A DNA stretch of 64,000 nt from Dioszegia crocea (GCA_001600615.1 BCKK01000002.1:3316809-3380808); one strand, 5' to 3'; numbered from the stretch's first letter, positions 12,139 to 25,100 are shown. The notes: a model not told the origin generated them from the letters alone. Numbers and translations are program-made.

Positions 12139-14517
12139 ATGCCCCGCAACTCCACCTCTGCGTCTAATCGCGGTACACCTAGACCGGCCCCTACTCCTGC
12201 CGCCTTACCGATTTCAACGCAGAAAAACACCTCTCGCTCGTCCCGGAAATCTCGCGCGTCCCTTGCCGTGGGCGGCAGTTCGCCTGACCCGCTCGCGCTC
12301 TCTCCCGAGGCGCCCCGGGCCCGCAAGCGCCGCAGACCCGAGGAGGAATTGGTCAATGTAACCGGTGGTCCAAGCGGCAATGTCGCCCCTGTGGAGAATG
12401 GAGCAGAAGGCGTGGAGGGCGCAGAAGGGTTTACGCTCGAACAGCAACTTGAAGCGTGGCAGGAGTTTGCGGCGGAGCATTATGAGATGGTTGAGCAATT
12501 ACCGCTGGAGCTGCATCGGAATTTCAGGCTGTTGAGGGAATTGGATGATGGTTGTGTGGGTGAGTAATCTTACCATGTCAGGGAGAGTGCAGGCTGATGA
12601 TTGTAGCACAGTCGGGGAAACTGCAAGAGCAGATCAGGACGTATATCGATGCGAGGCTGGAGCTTGTTAAGCGCTTTGCGGCAGTCGCGGAGGTTTTGCA
12701 AGGAGAAGTGGAGGGTGGCGACGTAGGAGGTCAGGAAAGGATGGAGGTTGACGAAGCTGAGGGAATCACAGCTGAGCCGGCGGCAGCGGAGGATGGACAG
12801 AGCGGTGCGGGAGATAAGGAGGCCCAGACGGAGATAGACTCCGCGGTCCAGGCAGTGGATGAAGGCCAGGCAGAAGTCAATGCGCCTGCTGACGAAGAGG
12901 CGGAGGTGGAGGTGGATGGCCCACCAGAGCCCACTGCTGCGATCGGGTCCGCCCAAATCGAAACATCCGCAGAAGAGCCCGCTCCTCCTCCTCAGCCAGC
13001 GGCGACGCCGATAGAACCTACCCCAGCTCCAGGTACGGATTCACAAACGAACTTCACTCCGGTTCCTCCAGCTGCCACATCCCCCTCCGCACCGCCTATG
13101 CCTGAACTACCATCTGATATGGGCCCAGTCGTCCTGGACGGCGAAGGCGGGCTTGTCGTAGCCAGCTCGATCGATGTACTCGGCACACCAGGAGCGCAAT
13201 CGTCGAGTGCACCGAAAGAGTCTGCAAGGGCGACATCACCGGCGGGCGATACTGAAGTCGCACCGAGCGGAACATCGGCCGTGGCGGACGCTGTGGGGAC
13301 TGAAGCAGTTCCTGTACAAGCCATCGAAGTGTTGGAGGAGTCAGGAAAGGATACGGCGCCCACCACAGTGGAGTCTGTTCCATCACCCGAGGAGTTGGGC
13401 CCGGTGACCACAGAAGTTCAAGGAGAAGGCGTCAACAATACGGTCCCTGCGCAGGAGACTCCCACGGTGGAGGCTGTACAGCCGGTGGATCTCGCTCCCC
13501 AGCCTTCGGTGATTGAGGATCGACAGGAAACAAGTCAATCCCCCATGATCAAGACAGTGGAGGGATCTGATCCTGCGCCTGCACCTACGCCCAATGACGC
13601 TCCCATTGCCCCGGTTGCCTCGTCCTCTCGCCTCGACATGGCTGCTTTACCTTCACGTTTCTTACCTGAAATAGGGAGACTATCGAGGGAGGTAGTGAGG
13701 AATTGCGAAGAGAAGGTTGCTCTTGCGGTAGGAGCTTACAACTCTGTAAGTTCAACTTTCACCCCTGGGCATCGAGACGATCATGGAAACACCATTTGGA
13801 GATTGTTGACTATCCAGATCGACAGGCATATCCGAGCTCTCGACTCTGCTCTCTCTGCTCAAGAAACGTCCCTCATCCTGGGTCTTCGAACAGATACGCT
13901 CCCCTCAGCAGGGGTTGACCAAACACTTGGCCTGGCGGGAGATACATCCGGGATCCCTCAAGCGGAGGACGCGGAGGAGGAAGGCGGGATAGTGCTTGGT
14001 GTCGGAGGAGGAGCCGGCGGGAATCGCGGTCACAAGCGGAAAGATAAGAGGGGGAAGAAGCGAGCTGTCACCGAAGAGCAGATTGTGGCTGAAATTCCCC
14101 TTGGAGCAGATCCAGAAATGGAGAATATCAATCCGTACGTCTATTGGACTGGTACAAGAATTACGCTAAAAGTAAAGTAATGAGCCCACATATTGCTATT
14201 GCAACAAGGTATCCTATGGCACTGTGAGTCTCTTGGTCATGTCGTGGTATGGTATCAATGGCTAATCTTCCAGATGATAGCGTGTGATGTAAGTCTTGCC
14301 TGGACTGACTTTACACATGATCAAGCTGATAGCCCAGAACGAGGATTGCTCTCTGGAATGGTTCCATCTACCGTGTACAGGCCTGCAGGTCGAACCGCAG
14401 GGTAGTTGGATGTGCACGATTTGCAAACCCAAGATAGGGCTAGGAATGGGCGGAGCAGGCACCGTACAGCCTGGAGGTATCGAGAAGAAGCCGGCGAAAA
14501 AGAGGAAGCGCATATAA
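12139..14517 (+). CDS. ING-family chromatin protein with C-terminal PHD finger
   Basis: A histone H3K4me-reading subunit of an acetyltransferase or deacetylase complex (Yng1/Yng2/Pho23 family; which one is not clear). The N-terminus is basic and Ser/Pro-rich with RARKRRRPEEE as a likely nuclear signal, then the ING helix region (LEAWQEFAAEHYEMVEQLPLE, RNFRLLRELDD and LQEQIRTYIDARLELVKRF). The PHD finger is assembled from four exons: ...NP|NEPTYCYCNKVSYGT|MIACD|NEDCSLEWFHLPC...GSWMCTICKPK, keeping all zinc ligands (C4HC3). A basic tail KKPAKKRKRI ends at 14517. Between the ING helices and the PHD finger lies an unusually long (about 450 residues) Ala/Pro/Glu-rich low-complexity linker. It converges with the next gene over only 45 bp. 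Confidence 0.92.
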
Positions 14518-14562
14518 GCTCGAAGCTATAGCTATTATGTGCATTCGTCTAGATTAGAAACC

Positions 14563-15077
14563 CTACGCCAACTTTTTCCCTCTCTGGAACCCCTTCTTCT
14601 CACTGGTTGTCAGCCAAAAATGGCGAGGCTGTCCAGACCAAAGGATAGACTCACGGCGTTGGCATAGCACTACTCAACCCTCCTTCTGAGTTCTGGCCCA
14701 TTTTGAACGCGTCAGGATGTGCGCCAATCGTCTTTGCGCCCCGCTCGAATGCACGCTGTGTCGACGCGATATACTCGTCCCTACTCGGCGCGGGCCTATC
14801 TGTCTTGACGGACAATTTGCCATCAACCATTGTCACGCCGCGCTTTTGGAGATCGGATTTGGTCTGGGCTGATGATGATGATAAGAGGCCTGAAATGCGG
14901 ATGGCGGCGTCTACTGGATGAGTGTTGCTTTTGGGTATATAGCGAAGCGAAGGGACCCACAGACTATGCCGAGAAAGATGAGAAGGGGAAGCGCGGACGT
15001 GATGGTTCCCACGATGGATCTTGGGGAATTAGCTCGAGGTACCTGATGCCAGGGCCCTTGACTCACGATATAGGCAT
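14563..15077 (-). CDS. Small single-pass membrane protein, unknown function
   Basis: I do not recognise this protein. Splicing by GT...AG rules gives a continuous 122-residue frame: MPIS|SIVGTITSALPLLIFLGIV|LDAAIRISGLL..., with two 47-nt introns in the first half and a third before the last exon (PEKKGFQRGKKLA, stop at 14563-14565). An N-terminal transmembrane segment (about residues 9-24) is followed by a serine run (from a TCA/TGA repeat), a charged domain (DEYIASTQRAFERGAK) and a basic C-terminus. Start is the ATG at 15077. The three introns all preserving frame argue that it is real. It shares a 371-bp divergent promoter region with the Zn2Cys6 gene. Localisation (ER or mitochondrial outer membrane) is open. 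Confidence 0.6.
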
Positions 15078-15448
15078 GGTGGAATCTGATGACTGTGGTC
15101 TTGGCGGGTCGAGGGAGGGTGATTCAGTTTGTGTATGGTATGGCTACGTAGCTGTATGGGTACTTGAGTAGCTGGCAAGGTAGCTAGCTGGCTGGCTGGG
15201 ATGAAATTAACATCTTGGTGGCGGCTGCCCCGGAACCAACTAGCCATTGAAGAGGCGGCCCCTGCCGCCGGTCAGCCACGTGACAGCCTCCGGCTTATCC
15301 GGATCCGGATCCGATCCGGACAATCGAGACCAGCTGTGTTCCTTGCCTTCCATATACCATACTTTCCATGGCCACTGAGGCCTCTTGTATCTACACAGCG
15401 TTAGAATCACCTTGAGCTCACTCACAGCGGCAATCGGTTCCAGCAATT
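15078..15448. promoter_or_regulatory. Divergent promoter region with E-box and CCGGATCCGG palindromes
   Basis: 371 bp between the small membrane protein and the Zn2Cys6 gene. It contains a perfect CACGTG (15277-15282) and, 15 bp on, overlapping CGG/CCG palindromes (15298-15320). A simple CTAGCTAGCTGGCTGGCTGG run lies at about 15181-15200. These are sequence observations; binding is inferred. Confidence 0.6.
15298..15320. repeat. Overlapping TCCGGATCCGGA / TCCGATCCGGA palindrome
   Basis: The stretch reads TCCGGATCCGGA followed by TCCGATCCGGA. It holds several inverted and direct CCG/CGG triplets, the half-site of Zn2Cys6 binuclear cluster proteins, about 130-150 bp upstream of a gene for such a protein. 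Confidence 0.6.
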
Positions 15449-18400
15449 ATGTCTGCCGAAGGCGCACCAGCCTACGTGGAGGACTCCAAGAGGGATGCGA
15501 GTGAGTGCCTCATCAGCTCCTCGCCCTCGCTATCTACCCAATGCTCATATCGTTTTTAGCTATCCCAGGCATTGCCTGCGTACGTTAATTCGCTTATATG
15601 GCCGCGCTACCTGTTCTCGACTGACCCATTGTTTAGGACTACTGTCGCCGGCTCAAGATGAAATGTATCGGTAAAGAAGACCCACCATGCCAGCGCTGCA
15701 GGAGCTCCAAGAAGCAATGCACATTTGGTACAGAGAAAGCAAAGTCTTCTGTGGGTTCTCATACTATTGACAGGTCAGTTTTGCTGAGCGCTGAGATTGA
15801 AGCAAGAAGCTGACGGTCTAGACGATTGCAAGGGCTTGAAGATCAGATGGGATGGATACAGTCATCACTACAGGCAATGATCAACAACCAGCAGGGGATG
15901 GCTATGGGCGCGATACCAGGAGGGGAATTGACAGCCGGGTCTGATACCGGGAGAATGCCCTCACATCCGCCAACTCAGCAGCAACAGATGCACCCGCAGC
16001 AACAACAACAACAACAACCCTGGCCGCAGACTCATCGTTCATCGATGTCTGGTAATAACTACGCCGCCTCAGGCTATCCTGGTCCATCGTCACACGGCGG
16101 CCCTGAGCAGAGTGTACGTACCCCTGGCCCTGTACTAGCTAAAGCCCAGTCATTTCAATATGACCCCTCGCCGCCTTCCTATCCCATTCAACATCACCCT
16201 CGGCCATCTTACAGTCAAGGAGAACATCTCGCCAGAGCATCTTCGCCCGGGCGCCAGACATCACGTCGAAGCCTGTTCAACCCTGACGATATCAACGACC
16301 CATCACCCGACATCCCTCTTCGCTCCCTTGCGTCTCGCTTGGAAGTCGCTCGTCTAGTCGCTGACGGACATCTGGTTTCTACGGAAGATGATGAGAACGG
16401 GCAGGAAGACGGACCATCACGTCGACTCTCGCCTTCTCCGGATGCCGTCTCGCTAGGGCCCGAGGGGGACGGGCGGCCGATGAAGAGGGCGCGCTTCGAG
16501 AGTGATAGTTCAATCAAGAGGGAGTTGGGGGCTTCAACGAAACCGAGGCCTGGTCCGGGATTGAGGAATGCCTTGCCGAGGCAGAAAGGAGACTTGGCCA
16601 GGGCATTTAGCGATCCGGTGGATATGGGAATGTGCTCAGATGAGGAAGGACGGAAATTGGTGGATCTGTGAGTCGAGGTCTACTGGGTTTCCATCAACCA
16701 GCTGATGTCGAGATTCTTTACCAATTGTCATCCATTCATTCCGGTATACGATCCTCTGGTTGACACCTGGGATAGGTAAGACAATCACCGCACTGTAATG
16801 GCTTCGTGTCTGACCGCTAGTCTGCGTCACCGTTCCCCCTTTTCGGTATCGGTCCTGATGCATGTTGGGAAGCATGTTGAAGATGCCGGCGGGCCACCCA
16901 GCCCTCTGCAAATGAGGTGTAAGGAGCACGCAGAGTTGATTGGAAAGAGCACGGTCTTTTCCCCGGTGGCGAAAGTTGAAGCTGTCCAGGCTTTGATGGT
17001 TTTGGCTTGTTGGGGAGATACGGTCTGGCGGCCAGGACGTGAGTGATGTTTAGGATGATATGGGAATGATAAGCTGACCTACGAGATCTTGCTTTCAGTA
17101 TTGCGTAAGTCTATTACTGACGAATAGAACGCAGTGCTGATGTGCAGTGTGGATATGGGCCTCTATCGGTGCTTACTATACTTGGCGGAGACGGGAATGG
17201 GGGCGGGAAAAGACACACAGGCATTGGAAGAGGAGCGGGGCTTGGTCGTGGGTGCCAGAGTGTGGATAGCTGTAAGTTTTCCTTCCAGTCTTTGCTTTCT
17301 AAGCGCCAATGCTGATCGTGTTAGCTGTACAAATTGCGCTATGAGTAGGTCGTACTATTTCCCGTAGAGCTTTGAGCTGATGTTTAGAATGGCATACAAT
17401 CATGGTCGACCCGTCCTGATGACGGACGACGACACGTTGATGTATGCCCGACGGTTCCTTGAACATCCGCTGTCATGTCCCTCCGACAGTAGGCTCGTTG
17501 CGAGCTGCGAACTGCTTTCTTTGAGGTGTAAGCCATTCGAGTTCCTGTTTGTGGTTGTATGCTAACAATTCAGTATCCCTACATCAACCCCTATCATATC
17601 GGCCTTCCGTGCCTATACCCAATCTTGACGCCAAGCTGAATGAAGCTGGTCGAGACGTAGACGAGTGGTTCAGGTATTGGGATGGTTTCTATGGTGAGCA
17701 GCGCTTCGCAGTGTCTGTTATTGAGGACGATCTGACCGGTCCAGAATCGCACGGTCTACCCATTGGTCACTTCTTGCGAGAGTCATGTGAGTGTTTCTGC
17801 TCAACCTCTACCTTTGACGCTGACCCCAGTAGTGGTCAGCCAGATGTGCCATGCCGTGTAAGCAAGATCTGCGGATGCCCCTTCGACGCCAGCTGATGAC
17901 GTTTAGCCTATATGCCAATATGAAAGTCTTACATACTGTTAAAGATCGGAAATCAGCCATGATGCTTCCCGAGCACCGGAGAAGGCGCGTTGAGGATGCT
18001 GTACAGGCTGCCCAGAGGTTGATCGACATGACTTTGAGGGGAAAACAGGTGAGCACCTTATGCTGGTGTTTGACTCGTGCTGATCAGACAGTACAAATCC
18101 ACTTTCATCTTTGGTATGCTGCCTGCCATACATCCAAATAGACGGTCACTGACATAACAGCGAATCACTATCAACACGTCGGTGTAGCCTTCACGGCCCG
18201 GACGCTCATCCGCCTCGCCTCGCTCTTCCCGGACATTGTGGATCTCAAGCAGGCCAGTCGAGACCTAGATCAACTCGTTTCCCTCCTAAGCCAAGTACCC
18301 GGATTCCAAACTGGCCAGATGATTGAGGAAGTTCTTCGGCGTGCACGCCGGAAACAGGTCCTTCCGCCAATTTCCAAGCCGCCCTCACCTAGATTTGGGC

Positions 18401-18933
18401 ATCAGCGCTTACCCGGTACCGGCAGCATAACGAATGGCCAAGCATACGGATTAGGACAGTATACGTCTGAACGATCGGGATCTTTGTCGCATCACCCTGC
18501 TCAGGTGGGAATGACAGCGGCGACGACGGCTGGATTCAGTCCGGCGGAGATAGGCAGTGTGGAGAGTCAACCGATGTTTGATTTCTCGCTTGCCGAGGAG
18601 TTGTTGACTGGTCCGGCTGGACCCGTTCCTGGTGTGAGTACATCTTGGTCCAGCTAGGCAGAACCATACTGACACGATATTGCAGAATGCGGTCTTGCCT
18701 GTCGAACCTAATCTCATCGATCCACTATTTGATCCTGCAATGTGGTTCTCCTTCTTCCCAAACAGTGAGTCAATATATGAATGACATGTTGTTGATCGAC
18801 GCTGATATGTGCAGCGGACTATACGGGGGATGACGGCGGTGCCGGTCAAGGTCAAGGGGGAGGTGGCTTCGGTGCTCAGAATGCGGGAATGGGACCTTCA
18901 GACCAATTTACATTCTCGAATGGCACGCCATAG
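15449..18933 (+). CDS. Zn2Cys6 transcription factor with fungal-specific TF domain
   Basis: A fungal binuclear zinc-cluster regulator. After a short first exon (MSAEGAPAYVEDSKRDA) the cluster reads CDYCRRLKMKC then CQRCRSSKKQC, the six cysteines in normal spacing, interrupted by an intron right after the first Cys. A linker and a short coiled coil (RLQGLEDQMGWIQSSLQAM) follow, then a Q/P/S-rich region (poly-Q at about 15975-16018) and a bipartite basic stretch (RPMKRARF). The middle domain starts near 16680 (SRFFTNCHPFIPVYDP) and continues through LMHVGKH, AVQALMVLACWGD and the later LYKLRYE/ARRFLEHP-type helices, the fungal_trans signature. Many introns, including one beside each of several small exons between 17040 and 18200. 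C-terminal Gly/Gln-rich tail ends at 18931-18933. The regulated pathway is unknown; no neighbouring target cluster is evident. Confidence 0.88.
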
Positions 18934-19205
18934 GCGATCTGTCTGGCGGAGTCGTGATGGGCTTCTAGAGTGCATCACTTGGTAATATTTTGATCTTGAA
19001 GGTATACATCACTCCAGCAGGAGTACACGGTACAAGCTGTAAGGTACCGTGGCCCAACTCAGCTGGTCGGCTACTGGCTGGTGGCCGAGAAAGGAAGACG
19101 CGCCATAATGTTACGTAACACCGAAATTTCATGCTGCAAATTTACTCCTCGGCGATATCATGAGATTTTCCACAACCTATATAACCCCATAGTCACCCAG
19201 CAGCA
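18934..19205 (+). promoter_or_regulatory. Promoter of UTP25
   Basis: A TATATAA lies near 19178-19184, close to the ATG at 19206, and a perfect TTACGTAA palindrome (bZIP-like) at 19111-19118. Functional use is inferred. Confidence 0.4.
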
Positions 19206-21785
19206 ATGGTGTCAATGACTGAAGTCAAGCTACTAACGCTCTTGAACGTAACAGCGATCAAGCGGCCATTCGAAAAGGATGTCCCGGGTGGTCAACGGGG
19301 CTCACCGGCGCTCGGCGGAAGGTCCACCTCAAATGTCGCTGAGGCCTTTACCGGGAGCTCGAGTGGCAAGAAGGTCAAAGGGAGCAGTGCAACATCCAGT
19401 CCTGCGCTGAAGAATAAGGGAGCTGGGGAGAATGGAGCGAAGAAAAGGCGGAAGAGCGTAGTCTTTGGGGGTGAAGTAGGGCCGAGTGGAAGCACCTTTG
19501 CTGGCAAGCGGAAACGCGCCCAGATCGAGACGGACGAAAATGCGGTTGAAGGTTCGGAGAAGAAAGCGAAGGAAGGGGTAAATGGGAATGGAGCTGTACA
19601 TGCTGGGAAGGGAGGCAAGTCTGCGAAGATGATGGTGGAAGATCAGGATGAGTCTGAGGATGAGGGCAAAGGACGGGCAGGTCAGTTGATATTGTTTCGA
19701 TGGAGTATGATGTTGGGAACTGACACTGCAGTCGAGCCAGACATGTTCAGCGTGCACTTCGGTATCGATCCACCTCAAATTACGGCCGAGGCTGTTGCTC
19801 AAGCCGACGAGGGGACTTGGTCTGTCGAACATAGGCATCTGGGTGCGTTCGGCCGCGTAGCGGAACTTCGACCTGGACGTGCCCAACCTGAAGCTAGCCA
19901 GTCCTCAACCAGGACTACTGTAAGCCTTGATACCGGCGACGGGCTACTGGACTGACTCCCAGATCACTCCATCACTCATGCAGACCCTCGGCGAAGATGC
20001 TGCCGATGATCCACTGCTCTCCACCGCTCTATCGCAACTGGGAACATACAAGGATCTGTATCTCCATTCGCTAGATGGCGAAGCGGACGGCTCGGAGAAG
20101 AAGCTGTTCGGTGAGCAGAAAGAGGCGATTCGAAAAGCCTCGGCTGTTCATGCATTGAATCATGTACTAAAGTATGTTGTCCTTTCGATAAATTGCTGAC
20201 ATCTCAGAACCCGTCGAAAAATTATCCGGAATAACGAGAAGCTGGCTCATGCCGCTGCTGGACCTAACGCCTCTATGCCCGATCCACCCCGAGACCAGTC
20301 CTTCACACGACCCAAGGTCCTCTTCCTCCTTCCCCTCCGATCCCTAGCCTTGCATTACCTCACCGCTCACCTACTGCCCCTCGCTCCGCCAGGTACTCAG
20401 ATTGAGAACCAGCGACCGTTCATCAAGTCCTTCTCCATCCCCTCGGACACAACCGATCCCTTGGCTTCAACGTCTGCTGTATCTCAGTTCCCACTGGACC
20501 ACCTCGTCAACTTCCGAGGCAACTCGGACGACAACTTTAGATTCGGTATCAAAATCACCCGTAAAGCCTGGCGAATCGTCATGATGCCCGCAAACGAGGC
20601 CAAGATGATGGACTGCGACATCATCGTGGCGAGCCCACTGGGGATGAAGATGATGAGTGAGAAAGAAGGGTCGACGGACCTGTTGGCGAGTTTAGAGGTC
20701 GTCGTGGCGGACGGTGTGGATGTGATGATGATGCAGAACTGGGATCATGTACAGGTGAGTTGCCCCGCTGAGACAGGACTGACGATCAGTACCTGTTCCA
20801 GCATATGAACAGAATCCCTCAGAGTCCGCACGGCTGCGATTTCTCCCGCGTCAAGCCGTGGTACCTGGAGTCTCAGTAAGTTAGCAAGATTATGTGTCGC
20901 AAGCCAAGCTTATTATCGTTAGGGCCAAATACGTCAGGCAAACAATAATGTTATCCCGCTATGACTCACCCGAGGCTCGGTCACTTTTCTCGCATCAATG
21001 TTTCAACCTTGCTGGAAAGCTGCGGACGGAAAAGTCCGACTACGAGGGTGTGATGACCCGAGTCAAGGAGGGAGTGAAGCAGGTCTTTGAACGGGTCGAC
21101 ATGGAATTGAAAGGCGGAGAGGGACCAGTGGAGGAGGTTGAGAAGCGTCTGGAATTCTTCACTAAGAAGGTGTGTCTAAGCTTTCATTCTGCCGAATGCG
21201 CCGCAAAGCTCATATTCTCCCAGACCATTCCAGCCCTTCTGCGATCTGCAGTTTCTCGTCAAAATACCCTCATCATCATACCTTCCTACTTTGATTTTGT
21301 CCGAATCACCCACTTCCTACGCAAGAACCAGCTCATTTCTTTCGCCGCCATCTCAGAGTATGTCAACTTGCCTAAACACAGCGGAGTACGAACTGACTTT
21401 TCCTAGATACTCTTCAAATTCTGAAATCTCCCGAGCCCGAACCCTATTTTTCAAAGGCAAAAAGCCCTTCTTGCTCATGACGGAACGTTTCCACTTCTAT
21501 CGCCGATATCGAATCCGAGGAGCCAAGACGATCGTGTGGTATCAACCACCAGAACACGCTCAATTCTACTCGGAAACTCTCGAGACGCCATTCTTGCCCT
21601 CGCAGGGTGCTGGATCAGCGGTAGCGGCAGAGGCGGAAGAGGACGCGGAGGTGGATGAAGGCGAGGTCAGTGCGAGGGTGCTTTGGAGCAAGTTTGATAA
21701 GCTCCGATTGGAGCGGGTGGTGGGTGGGGTCAATTGGAGGAGGATGCTAGGTAGTGGAGAGGGTAAAACAGAATTCTTGGGGTGA
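19206..21785 (+). CDS. UTP25: U3 snoRNP-associated UTP25 (DEF/DUF1253 family)
   Basis: A nucleolar factor of the small-subunit processome needed for 18S rRNA maturation; it resembles a DEAD-box helicase but lacks the catalytic motifs. N-terminal region is Lys/Glu/Ser-rich ([16 protein letters not shown]). Family motifs: [116 protein letters not shown], and [24 protein letters not shown] text near 21435. The expected helicase motif DEAD is replaced by ADGVD, as in this family. About seven introns; one at 19681-19731 is 51 nt and stop-free. Stop at 21783-21785. Start chosen at the first ATG ([14 protein letters not shown]); no alternative is clearly better. Confidence 0.92.
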
Positions 21786-22163
21786 TCTTCGATTATGATG
21801 ACATTTCGTTCGACGCAAGAATGGTGGTGTGACTCTGCTGAACGGAGCTTTACTGATGCGCGTGCCGAGCGAAGTATCTCACGCTCCCTAGACACATTAC
21901 ACCCTCTCAATCGCTCGTGACGCCCCTAGAACCTCGTCACAGCTGGCCGACCGTGTCGTGCTGCAGGAGCAGACACGTGCACGGCGTACGGCGAGCAGCA
22001 TTGCGTGAGCAGTTCCCTACGACGTCGGTCGATGCATGTATTCTTCTGATGATGCGTTACAATAAGTGCTAAGATTTGCGCATATACATAGATCTCGGCT
22101 GAGAATTTAGATTATGGCTCGTGCCCCAAGATGGATACAAACATTTCATGGGTCTGATCGACC
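21786..22163. other. Convergent 3' intergenic region
   Basis: 378 bp between the UTP25 and transporter-like stop codons. I see no gene. A CACGTG occurs near 21974 but, lying between two 3' ends, is unlikely to be a promoter element. Confidence 0.5.
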
Positions 22164-25100
22164 CTATTCGAGCACAACGGGTGTCTGCCCAATCACCCCA
22201 AAAGTCTCCTGCATCATCTCGCCCAGAGAGCCAAGCTCGACGATGACTTCCTGCCTCGTCAGCTCCATTGTTTTTGTGTACGTACCTGCATAGCCAGGGC
22301 ATAGGCAAAGTACAGCAGGTGCTTATTGCCGCCTCGGGCTGACCGCTTCTTTACCACATCCAGCTCCCGGATAGCAGCGACAAGCCGCTGACGATTCAGC
22401 TCGGCGGGTGGAAGGTAGGGCGGCAGCGGTGTTCTGAGGCGGAATCCTGCAGAAATTGTGTACAGCTGGATCGTCAGCTACGAAGAACGAACCAAAACTT
22501 ACATATAATATCACACTGCCCGTCATTTCTGTTCTCTCCTTACTGACATGCGCGTCGAATTCAGATCGCACCCCCTTACTCCTGGGCATCAGAGAGACCC
22601 GCGAAAGAGACTCACCATTCGCTCCTTGTTGTCACACATCTCATACTATGTAGTCGATCCAACATCCTTTCCAAGCTGAGCAGAACCTCGCCGTAAAACG
22701 TAGTCGGAAAGGGTCCCTTCAATCGAGGTTCATTCTTGGTCAAAACGAGAAGATCCCGAAGTGTCGTGACCTGTGATTGTAGATGGAGCTCCCTATTTTC
22801 GTCAGCTGTGATGATAACCCTCACTCACATTGCCAATAATTGCTGGACAGACGGCGTAAGATGGGGATGAATGACTTTCGAGGTGATGAGTGGCGACTGC
22901 TCGTCTTGGTGATGGTCAGTCTGATCTTGACTATTGGCATCCACAAGTCGAGAATAGAGGTATGACAGGTCGAGGCAAAGACTGCATAATCAGCTCGGCG
23001 GTCTGATCTGAACTTACTCGCTAATCCCCATTCGCAATTCTCGCCGAGCGGTATAAGGCCACCAATACCTCGATACGACCGCAGCCCATAGAGCACCAAT
23101 GATGACTGTCCCAGAACGATATACCGCTACGCGCCATACCGAGTAATTCCGCTCTCGAGAGTTATACGCGTAGAGACAAGTCAGATTCTGATATCAGCTG
23201 GGCAGAGGCCATAGCTCACATAGGCTAGAATGGTGAATCGTCCTGTCTGGGCATGATCCGGAATTTGAGTAACGATATAGAAGCAGGGAATCGAGAAGAT
23301 GAATCCTGCTAGCGGGAGAAGAATAGGATTCTCGGGAAATCTGTCATCAGCCACGTTACAAGCAGGACTTACGCGTGATATACGACTACTCCGACCAGGG
23401 CGCCGATACTATCGTCAGCCGAGTTGTAAGGTTTACTTACAAAGTGCCTGCGCAGCGATAGAACGACCTGATCAGTCAGCCCAACCCATTTCTGTCACCT
23501 CACATTGCGTTTGTTTGACCCAAAGTCGGATTATTGACCGAGAAGAATGCAATCAACGCCCATTCTCCGCGGAACTCCAAGAACCAGTGGCGGCCCCATT
23601 CGGTATATGCAGGAGCGGCAAGAATTGCTGTCATTAGTCATTTCAATACTCCAGTACTCACCCCCTCCTATCCAGATTTTGATTGAGTATCTGATTTCTG
23701 GCTGTCGAAGCCATTCGCCAAATGCCCACCATCGTTGACGGAGTCGGGCGTACAGCGATAGTTGCCGTAAAGGGGGTGCTGAGCTGTCCTTCTTCGACCG
23801 CGGGAAGACTGGAGGATGTAGCTTCGACGGGTCGATAGGAACAAGGTTCTCTGGCCATCAGCGGTGCCGTGTGGAAACTGACGTAGGTGTTGATACAGGA
23901 ATGTGCGCCTGGGCTCATGACGGGCACGACCAAACGGTAGTACCGAGTATATGTGATCCAGCGCGGAAGGTGATTCGGTGTGAACGATCTGGGTCAGTGT
24001 GTTCTTGCACCATCCTTACCTCTATCACAGTGTCAAGCAAGAACAACATCTCTCTCGCAAATTCTTCAAAGGTAAAGAGAAAGCTGAGCTTATTAGTTCA
24101 ACGGACAGAGAGTGACTCACAAATACATAAGAAATACAGTCTCGTTGGGTCCATCCAAACTTTCTCCGATATCCGGCAGATCTTCATCCTCGCTATCATC
24201 TCGCTCGTTCTGGTATACTCCTTGTTCCCGGCGCGGTCCGGCGTACAAGCGCTTGATCGCCGTACTGGAGATGTGAGAGAAAGTCTGTAGAGTGGCCGCC
24301 AACTTCTCCCTGGTTGCTGTGAGATTGATATTTGGGTCGGTATTACGTGTGAGGACCTGGACTGCTTCTAGAGCATCATCACAGCATTCCTGCCATCAGC
24401 TTAGCTCCAGCTAGACTCACGTTCAAATCATTCATTTCCATGCCGGCCATTTCTCTGAATCGCATGAACAGACGAGCACTGGTCAGAAGCTCGGGCGATG
24501 TCTCTTCTCCTTCCAGCACAATCTTCTCGTCTTGATCCAGCTTGATCTTGCCCTCCTTACTTGCCCTCATTACGCCCTCATGCAGCTTTATCGAGCTCCT
24601 CATTCCGCTAAGATGCTGAGCGAGTCTGGCGAGACTGCCAATCGCCGCGTCGTACAGCTTGAGTTTCCGTCCGCGGATTCGAGGATCCAGCACTCGCTCA
24701 TGTTTCGCCTCGGCCAAGTCCGTTTTCAGCGTCTTGAATGCCTTGGCGTGATCGGTTATCGCTTGCTGCAGGGATGATTGGGTAGATCTGAGCATATGTC
24801 TTTCGAGGAGAAATGTTGAGGTCAAAAGATCGAGCAGAGTGGAGAAGGAGGTAAGAGAGCGGGAGATTGAATTCTGAAGCCGTGTCGTGGCGGTCGTGGG
24901 GAAAAGAAGAAAGCAAACGACGTTGGATATGGCAACTGATGGTTAGCGGAGAAGCTTGCTTACTCACCTCCAAATGCCACGATAAGCAATATTTCCACCA
25001 GCTTCGGTACGTTTCCCTCTTTAATGACCACCGAAAAGATCGTGACAGCGGCCATGGAGCAACCTGACATCAGCTATGTCGATTAATAACGCACCTGAGT

